A stretch of 64,000 nucleotides of DNA from Amycolatopsis thermalba (GTDB lineage: Bacteria; Actinomycetota; Actinomycetes; Mycobacteriales; Pseudonocardiaceae), in contig NZ_PQHW01000002.1 in the NCBI RefSeq assembly GCF_003385215.1, positions 62,001 to 126,000 of the forward strand. Direction: 5' to 3'. Below, piece by piece: positions 56,996 through 64,000 of this stretch; position 1 is the first letter of the stretch, and every line of letters begins with the position of its first letter. Under the pieces are notes generated by a model. That model made no database searches, was not told the origin of the DNA, and saw only the letters and a program-made list of their open reading frames with translations. The translations under genes and the position numbers were made by a program.

Positions 56996-58863
56996 CAGCG
57001 CACCAGCTGGTACACCACCGCGTCCGCGTTGCGGTAGGCCACGCGCAGGAACGGCAGCCCGTCCAGGTCCAGCAGGCCCGCCGGCCGCACCGCGGTGCGC
57101 GGGTAGCCGCCGTGGCCGAGGATCACCCACCGGATGTTCAACCGCGCCACCGCGTCCCGCACCGCGGCGTTCGTCGCGTATTCCCGGAAGTGTCCCGCGA
57201 GCAGCACGTAGTCCGCGGGCGGCAGGGCCGGGTCGAAGTGGCCCGCCGTGGTGCGCACGCCGCTCAGCGCGTAGGTCCAGGCCGTCCCGTCGGAGCGGTC
57301 GTTCACCGCCCAGTCGCCGGGGGAGGCGAGCCGCCCCAGCTCCAGCATCGCCTGCGCCTCACCGGTGTTGAGCGGGATGTCGCCGGTCGACGGGTAGCCC
57401 GGCCGCACGATCGCCGCGTTCGACGTCGAGTACAGGCCGTTCGTCGCCACCGCGAAGCCCGCCAGCGTCACCACTCCAGCCACCCACGCCCAGCGCGGCG
57501 CGAAGTTCCGCAGCCACCGCTGGACCTCCGCCAGCCCGTGCGCGGCCAGCAGGCAGCAGGGGACCGCCGCCATCACCAGGAACCGGTACGGGTCGTTCCA
57601 CCACGGCCGCGACACGGCCTTGACCAGCGGATGCCCCGACGACAGCACCGCCACCGCGAACACCCCGAACAGCAACGCCGTCGCCGCCACCCACCGCAGC
57701 GGGCCCAGCCGTTGCCACAGCACGATCCCCACCAGCAGTGCCGCCGACAACCACAGCTGCGGATGCGGCGCCACGTGCTCGAAGGTCAGCAGCATCCCGA
57801 CCGCCGTGTTCGTCGACGCCGCCGTCGGCCAGCCGTTGTACGGCAGCGGCCCGGCGGCCAGCCCGATCGCCCCGAACAGCTGCAGCCACCCCAGCAGCAA
57901 CCCGGCCACCGCGATCGGCCACAGCCGCCACAGCGTCCGTCGGTGCGCCACCAGCAGCGGCAACGCGAACAACAGGCCGCCGAACAGGGTCGACGAGTGG
58001 ATGGTCAGCAGCCCGACCGCCACCGCGACCAGCAGGAACCCGGTGTCGAACGCCGGCCGCCGCAGGTAGCCGTCGAGCACGACCGCGACCAGCGGGGTCA
58101 GCGCGATCCCCAGCAGGAACGGCAGCAGCGGGCCGAAGTTCAGCGCCTCGTACAGCAGCGTCACCGGCGCCACGCACACCAGCGCCACCGCCCCGGCCGT
58201 CACCGCCCGGCCCCGGAACCACCGCACCAGCACCACCAGCGACAACGCCAGCAACCCCGGCAGCAGCACGGTGTTCGCGTTCAGCACCGCCGGGATCTCC
58301 GCGCCGGTCAGCCGGTACACGAGCGAGCCGACCAGGTGGTAGGCGTTCGGGTAGAACGACCCGTTGGGGTACCAGTTGACCGTGCCGGTGCCCACCAGGC
58401 TGCCGTCGCCGGTCTCGGCGAGGTAGCGGATGCCGTTGCCGTGGTACACCGCGTCGTAGCCCTGCGGCACGGCGTTGAGCCGCCCGATCCCGGTGAGCAC
58501 GGTCCGCGCCCCGACCGCCCCACCGGCCAGCAGGCACAACCCGACCGCGACATGCCCACGCCGGTCCCACACACCCTCGACCGCGACCCGCCCCCGCCCC
58601 GCCACCCACGCGATCCCGGCCAGCACAGCCACCGCCGCCAGGAAACTCGGCAGGTTGAACGGGATCCCGGCCTGCGCGAACCACGGCCCGGCCAGCCCCG
58701 CCGCGAAGTAGGTCAGCACCGGCGCCAGCCCGGCGAGCAGCCATCCGCGGGCACCGGCGAGCGCGCCGATCAGCAGGCCGGGCGCGAACAGCACCAGCAG
58801 GTACACCGCGATCACCGCGGCGGCGCCGGAGGCGCTCAGGGGAGTCGGCAACGGGTCCGCCAA
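56995..58863 (-). CDS. Large polytopic membrane protein (DUF6541-like, GT-C-type topology)
   Basis: About 620 residues with twelve or more membrane helices and a soluble C-terminal domain (from about residue 490). Landmarks are LNAVPQGYDAVYHGNGIRYL, NWYPNGSFYPNAYHLVGSLV and PWWNDPYRFLVM. These are patterns of actinobacterial DUF6541 envelope proteins, whose architecture resembles GT-C glycosyltransferases. No ATG is available. TTG 58863 is used, with GTG 58815 the alternative. A TATCGT box lies about 40 bp upstream. Probably acts on extracytoplasmic glycans. Confidence 0.75.
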   Translation of the reverse strand: MADPLPTPLSASGAAAVIAVYLLVLFAPGLLIGALAGARGWLLAGLAPVLTYFAAGLAGPWFAQAGIPFNLPSFLAAVAVLAGIAWVAGRGRVAVEGVWDRRGHVAVGLCLLAGGAVGARTVLTGIGRLNAVPQGYDAVYHGNGIRYLAETGDGSLVGTGTVNWYPNGSFYPNAYHLVGSLVYRLTGAEIPAVLNANTVLLPGLLALSLVVLVRWFRGRAVTAGAVALVCVAPVTLLYEALNFGPLLPFLLGIALTPLVAVVLDGYLRRPAFDTGFLLVAVAVGLLTIHSSTLFGGLLFALPLLVAHRRTLWRLWPIAVAGLLLGWLQLFGAIGLAAGPLPYNGWPTAASTNTAVGMLLTFEHVAPHPQLWLSAALLVGIVLWQRLGPLRWVAATALLFGVFAVAVLSSGHPLVKAVSRPWWNDPYRFLVMAAVPCCLLAAHGLAEVQRWLRNFAPRWAWVAGVVTLAGFAVATNGLYSTSNAAIVRPGYPSTGDIPLNTGEAQAMLELGRLASPGDWAVNDRSDGTAWTYALSGVRTTAGHFDPALPPADYVLLAGHFREYATNAAVRDAVARLNIRWVILGHGGYPRTAVRPAGLLDLDGLPFLRVAYRNADAVVYQLVR

Positions 58864-58941
58864 AAGTCTCGGAGACGAAACAATTCGTGCGCGAGAACGA
58901 TACTTACGGCAAGGGTGGAGCGGCGTCACGGAGGGTGAGAA

Positions 58942-60297
58942 GTGCCTGGTGCCCTGGTCGCCGCGTGGCTGGCGCTGGCGGGGGTGGTCACCGCGGTGTG
59001 GCCGCGGGTGGCGACCCAGCGCGCCCGGCGGGGCTGGATCCTGCTGCTCGCGCTGGTGTTCGCCCTGGTCCTGCAGCTCGTCGTGGCCACCGTGCCGGAC
59101 GACGCGTTCGTCACCTTCCGCTACGCCCGCAACATGGCCGAGGGCTACGGCGCGGTCTACACGATCGGCGAGCGGACCCAGGGCGTGCCGAACTTCCTGT
59201 GGCTGGTGCTGGTCACGTTGCCGCGGGCGATGTTCGGCGCGGACATCGTCGGCGGCGCGGTCGGGCTCGGCATCGCGTGCGCGCTGGGCTGCGTGGTGCT
59301 GGCGTACCTGCTGGCGAAGCGGTTCGCCGGTGGGGCCGGGGTGGTCGCCGCGCTGCTGACCGCGGGCGCGAGCATCCTGGCCGCCCGCGGTCTGGCCGGC
59401 ACCGAGACGGCGTTGTTCGTCCTGCTCGTGCTGGCCGTGTGCCTGGCACTGGTCACCGGCCACCCGCTGGTCGCCGGGGTGCTCGCCGCGCTGGCCGTGA
59501 TGACCCGCTCCGACGGTGCGGTGCTCGCGTTGCTCGGCGAGGCCTGGCTGGTGACCGCCGCGGTGCGGCGCCGGTCGAGCTGGTGGGGCCCGGCCGGGTA
59601 CCTGCTGGGCGCGCTGGTGTTCCTCGTGCCGTGGTGGGCGTGGGAGGCCACCTACTACGGGCACGCCAGGGCGGGGTGGCCCGCGTCGGCCCACCTGCCG
59701 TACGGGTTCCTGCTGTGCGCGCTGGCCGCGGTCGGGGCGGCGGTGGTGTCCGCCAGGCTGGGCGTGCGTCACGACCGCCCGTCGCCCCGGCCGCGCCGCA
59801 GCCTCGCTGAGCGGCGCGTCGTGCCGGTGGTCGCGCTCGCGCTGTGCGCGGTCAGCGTGCCGGTGGCGGTCGCGGCGCAGCAGGTGGTGCACCTCGACCG
59901 CGAGCGGCTCGCGCAGACCACGGAGATCGGCCGCTGGCTGGGTGACCGCCTGCCGGCCGGCTCGACCATCGACACGTTCGGCAGCGCCGCGCTGGCCTAC
60001 CGCGCCGGCTCCCGGATGATGATCACCGGCATCACCGGCATCACCGCATCCGAGCCGGCGGACGCCTACGCCCCGGTCGCGATCTTCGGCCTGCCGGTGC
60101 TCGCCGCGCCGCTGGCCTGGTATTCACCGGAGCAGGACTGCGGGATAGCGGAGAAGTACGCGCAGCGCTACGAGGTGGCCACCTTCCAGCGCACCGGCCT
60201 GGGCTGGCTGACGTTGTACCTCCGCACCGACAGCGAGTCGCGCCTGCTGACCCAGCTGATGTCCGACCAGCGGCTGACCTACGTGCCCTGTCCCTAG
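58942..60297 (+). CDS. GT-C-type membrane glycosyltransferase, AftB/ZomB-like
   Basis: 451 residues, about nine to ten membrane helices. The first outside loop reads VPDDAFVTFRYARNMAEGYG then TIGERTQGVPNFLWLVL. The DD motif plus G-x-G-x-x-Y/F and E-x-T/V-Q-G pattern is that of AftB-like arabinofuranosyltransferases and ZomB-like proteins, which use polyprenyl-phosphate sugar donors. GTG 58942 has GGAGG 7 nt upstream. The stop shares CTAG with the convergent HAD gene. A cell-wall arabinan role is plausible given glf nearby. Confidence 0.75.
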   Translation: MPGALVAAWLALAGVVTAVWPRVATQRARRGWILLLALVFALVLQLVVATVPDDAFVTFRYARNMAEGYGAVYTIGERTQGVPNFLWLVLVTLPRAMFGADIVGGAVGLGIACALGCVVLAYLLAKRFAGGAGVVAALLTAGASILAARGLAGTETALFVLLVLAVCLALVTGHPLVAGVLAALAVMTRSDGAVLALLGEAWLVTAAVRRRSSWWGPAGYLLGALVFLVPWWAWEATYYGHARAGWPASAHLPYGFLLCALAAVGAAVVSARLGVRHDRPSPRPRRSLAERRVVPVVALALCAVSVPVAVAAQQVVHLDRERLAQTTEIGRWLGDRLPAGSTIDTFGSAALAYRAGSRMMITGITGITASEPADAYAPVAIFGLPVLAAPLAWYSPEQDCGIAEKYAQRYEVATFQRTGLGWLTLYLRTDSESRLLTQLMSDQRLTYVPCP

Positions 60298-61109
60298 AAC
60301 CAGCGCTCCAGCACCTGCGCGACGCCGTCCTCGCTGTTCGGGCTCGTCACCTCGTCCGCCACGGCCAGGACCTCCGGGTGCGCGTTCGCCATCGCCACGC
60401 CGTGGCCGGCCCACTTCAGCATCTCCACGTCGTTGGGCATGTCCCCGAACGCGATGATCCGCTCGACCGGCACGTCGAACCGCTCGGCCACCTCGGCCAG
60501 CCCGGTCGCCTTCGTGATGCCGTGCGCGGCGATCTCGATCAGCCCGCCGCTGGCGGAGAACGTGATGTCCACCGACTCGTCGAGCACCGCCCCGGCCGCG
60601 CGCGCCATCTCGTCCGAGGTCATGTCCGGGTGGCTGACCAGCAGTTTCACCGCCGGCCGCCCGACGATCTCGGCGCGCGACACCGGCACGCCCTCACCGT
60701 CGCCCCACGGGTTGCGGTAGCCGTGCTCGATCACCAGGTGCTGCACGTCCGGGTCGAGCGCGCGCCGCCCGACCCGTTCGGCGGCGAACCCGGCGCCGGG
60801 CAGCGCCTTGGTCAGCTCGTCGACGGCGTCGTGGAGCATCATCGGCTCCAGCGCGCCGTGCACGCTGACCACCTCGTCGTTGCCGATGTCGTACAGCACG
60901 GCGCCGTTCGCGCACACCGCGTAACCGGTCAGGCCGCCGGCCTGCGCCACCGCCGGGATCCAGCGCGGCGGGCGGCCGGTGGCGAGCACGATCGGAACCC
61001 CCGCCTCGGCGGCGCGGCGCAGCACGGCGGCGGTGCGGGGGGACATCCGTTCCATCGGGTCGAGCAGGGTGCCGTCCACATCCGACGCGATCAGCAGGGG
61101 TTTCTCCAC
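60294..61109 (-). CDS. Cof-type HAD hydrolase
   Basis: 271 residues. HAD motif I is SDVDGTLLD (about 9-17), motif II LATGRPPRW, and motif IV FGDMPNDVEML, with a type-II cap between. Enzymes of the Cof group dephosphorylate sugar phosphates, pyridoxal phosphate or FMN. GTG 61109 follows GACAAT by 6 nt, so the message may be leaderless. The precise substrate is unknown. Confidence 0.9.
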   Translation of the reverse strand: MEKPLLIASDVDGTLLDPMERMSPRTAAVLRRAAEAGVPIVLATGRPPRWIPAVAQAGGLTGYAVCANGAVLYDIGNDEVVSVHGALEPMMLHDAVDELTKALPGAGFAAERVGRRALDPDVQHLVIEHGYRNPWGDGEGVPVSRAEIVGRPAVKLLVSHPDMTSDEMARAAGAVLDESVDITFSASGGLIEIAAHGITKATGLAEVAERFDVPVERIIAFGDMPNDVEMLKWAGHGVAMANAHPEVLAVADEVTSPNSEDGVAQVLERWF

Positions 61110-61160
61110 ACCCCCATTGTCCCTTGGGGTGCGGGGCGACGGATTGTCGGTGCTGACCGA

Positions 61161-61166
61161 TAGCGT
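61161..61166 (+). promoter_or_regulatory. -10 element TAGCGT, leaderless start of the F420-type oxidoreductase gene
   Basis: TAGCGT ends 6 nt before GTG 61173. Confidence 0.5.
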
Positions 61167-61172
61167 GGGCCG

Positions 61173-62057
61173 GTGCGCGTTGGCATCGTGATTCTTCCCG
61201 AGGACCGGTGGTGGGCGGCCGAGCCGAAGTGGCGGGCCGCCGAGGAGTACGGCTTCGACCACGCCTGGACCTACGACCACCTCGGCTGGCGAACGCTGGT
61301 CGACGGCCCGTGGTTCTCCGCGGTGCCCACGCTGACCGCCGCGGCCATGGTCACCTCCACCATCCGCCTCGGCACGTTCGTCGCCTCGCCCAACTTCCGC
61401 CACCCGGTGCCGTTCGCCCGCGAGCTGATCACCCTCGACGACGTCTCCGACGGCCGTCTCGTCCTGGGCATCGGCGCGGGCGGCCTGGGCTACGACACCG
61501 GCGTGCTGGGCGAAGCGGAACTCACCCCGCGGCAGCGTTCCGACCGGTTCGCCGAGTTCGTCGAGGCCCTGGACGGCCTGCTCATCACCGACGGGTTCGA
61601 CTACACCGGCACGTACTACGCCGCCCGCGGCGCGCGGAACCTGCCCGGTTGCGTCCAGCGGCCGCGCATTCCGTTCCTGATCGCGGCCAACGGGCCGCGC
61701 GCGATGAAGGTTGCCGCAACTTACGGTGGCGGCTGGGTGACGACCGGCCCCCGGGCCGAGACGCTCGACGAGTGGTGGCGCGGCGTGACCGAGCTGTCGC
61801 GGCGCTTCGACCAGGTGCTGGCCGACTCCGGCCGGGCCGGCGAGGACGTGCACCGCTACCTCAGCCTGGACGCCGCGCCGGTGTTCTCCCTGGTCAGCGC
61901 ACAGGCGTTCACCGACGCGGCCGGCCGCGCCGCCGAGCTGGGTTTCACCGACGTCGTCGTGCACTGGCCGCGTTCGTCCGGCCCGTACGCCGGGCGCGAG
62001 TCGGTGCTCGAGGAAGTGGTCGCCGACGTGCTGCCGGGCCTGCGCGAGGCGCAATAG
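61173..62057 (+). CDS. LLM class flavin/F420-dependent oxidoreductase
   Basis: 294 residues, TIM-barrel luciferase-like fold. The N-terminus is RVGIVILPEDRWWAAEPKWR, with YDHLGWRTLVDGPW and the FVASPNFRHPVPFARELITL, DDVSDGRLVLGIGAG, PFLIAANGPRAMKVAA landmarks of the F420-dependent branch. It transfers hydride between reduced F420 (or FMN) and an unknown substrate. Actinobacteria carry many such genes. Single-gene unit between the HAD and glf genes. Confidence 0.88.
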   Translation: MRVGIVILPEDRWWAAEPKWRAAEEYGFDHAWTYDHLGWRTLVDGPWFSAVPTLTAAAMVTSTIRLGTFVASPNFRHPVPFARELITLDDVSDGRLVLGIGAGGLGYDTGVLGEAELTPRQRSDRFAEFVEALDGLLITDGFDYTGTYYAARGARNLPGCVQRPRIPFLIAANGPRAMKVAATYGGGWVTTGPRAETLDEWWRGVTELSRRFDQVLADSGRAGEDVHRYLSLDAAPVFSLVSAQAFTDAAGRAAELGFTDVVVHWPRSSGPYAGRESVLEEVVADVLPGLREAQ

Positions 62058-62060
62058 TGA

Positions 62061-63843
<1,783 letters not shown>

Positions 63844-63853
63844 GGAACCACCC

Positions 63854-64000
63854 GTGACCAAATCAGTGAACAACGCCGCGGAAGCCGAGATCGTGGACGA
63901 AACCAGCGAAACGGCCGAAGCGAAGACGGTGGAGACGGCGGAGCCGGCTCCGGCGGTCAAGCGCGGCCCGGTGCACATGGTCGTCGGCGTCGCCAAGACC
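63854..64000 (+). CDS. N-terminus of a probable decaprenyl-phosphate phosphoribosyltransferase (ubiA-like), cut by window end
   Basis: Forty-nine codons are visible: a long acidic Glu/Ala/Thr-rich N-terminus, then VKRGPVHMVVGVAKT. That resembles the segment just before the ARPRQWVKN region of UbiA-type DPPR synthases. GTG 63854 lies 10 bp after the PAP2 stop. Position in the glf-PAP2 operon supports the assignment, but the catalytic domain lies outside the window. Confidence 0.65.
   Translation, partial: MTKSVNNAAEAEIVDETSETAEAKTVETAEPAPAVKRGPVHMVVGVAKT

Noticed and set aside
61173-62057. Bacterial luciferase subunit
   Set aside because: The luciferase-like fold is of the F420-dependent oxidoreductase branch. 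It is a single gene far from luxC/luxE.

Overview
The window is very GC-rich and gene-dense, with frequent GTG starts, ATGA/GTGA overlaps and many apparently leaderless promoters. It carries an arabinogalactan-type locus (glf, a PAP2 phosphatase and the start of a probable decaprenyl-phosphate phosphoribosyltransferase), a fused CydDC and Septum_form proteins. Together these point to a mycolata-related actinobacterium, most likely a Pseudonocardiaceae such as Amycolatopsis. That placement is inferred; no marker gene was compared. I found no rRNA, tRNA, CRISPR array, prophage or insertion sequence.

Layout. 0-1.6 kb: the end of an unknown gene, an IclR regulator, a decayed gene, and a GDT1-type Mn/Ca exporter behind a hairpin-rich leader. 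1.9-8.8 kb: cytochrome bd oxidase operon cydA-cydB-cydDC with an overlapping sensor kinase. 8.8-13.8 kb: a catabolic/uptake cluster (oxidoreductase, GntR regulator, DUF6282 hydrolase, nitrate/taurine-type ABC importer), with matching palindromic operators before the regulator and before the hydrolase operon. 14-19.4 kb: MarR/FUSC exporter pair, orphan response regulator, esterase and small enzymes. 19.4-24.2 kb: two uncharacterised genes present twice in tandem (A1-B1-A2-B2). 24.2-42.4 kb: mainly housekeeping (coaA, pheA, serS, lhgO) mixed with lipoproteins, MFS transport, a haloalkane dehalogenase, and a YgiB-like / glutathionylspermidine-synthase-like / DUF350 cassette. 42.5-57 kb: a cell-surface amino-sugar and acylation cluster. 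57-64 kb: large envelope membrane proteins, an F420-type oxidoreductase and the arabinogalactan genes.

The most interesting region is 48.7-56.9 kb. A Gfo/Idh dehydrogenase and a DegT aminotransferase are divergently transcribed from an operon for a clear LpxA-like acyltransferase, an acyl carrier protein, a FabG-like SDR, an AMP ligase, LuxE, LuxC and a flippase-like membrane protein. The first three activities resemble the GnnA-GnnB-LpxA route to 3-acylamido sugars of lipid A, which is unexpected in an actinobacterium that should lack lipopolysaccharide. The LuxC/LuxE pair suggests an added acyl-to-aldehyde step. The neighbouring 42.5-46.3 kb operon (aminotransferase, epimerase, GT4, acetyltransferase) could make and attach a second amino sugar.

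Two 21-bp-period tandem repeat arrays with the same core (13.85 and 56.88 kb) both sit between convergent gene ends. A 161-bp inverted repeat lies at 32.06-32.22 kb. Several convergent genes share one palindromic CTAG as overlapping stop codons.
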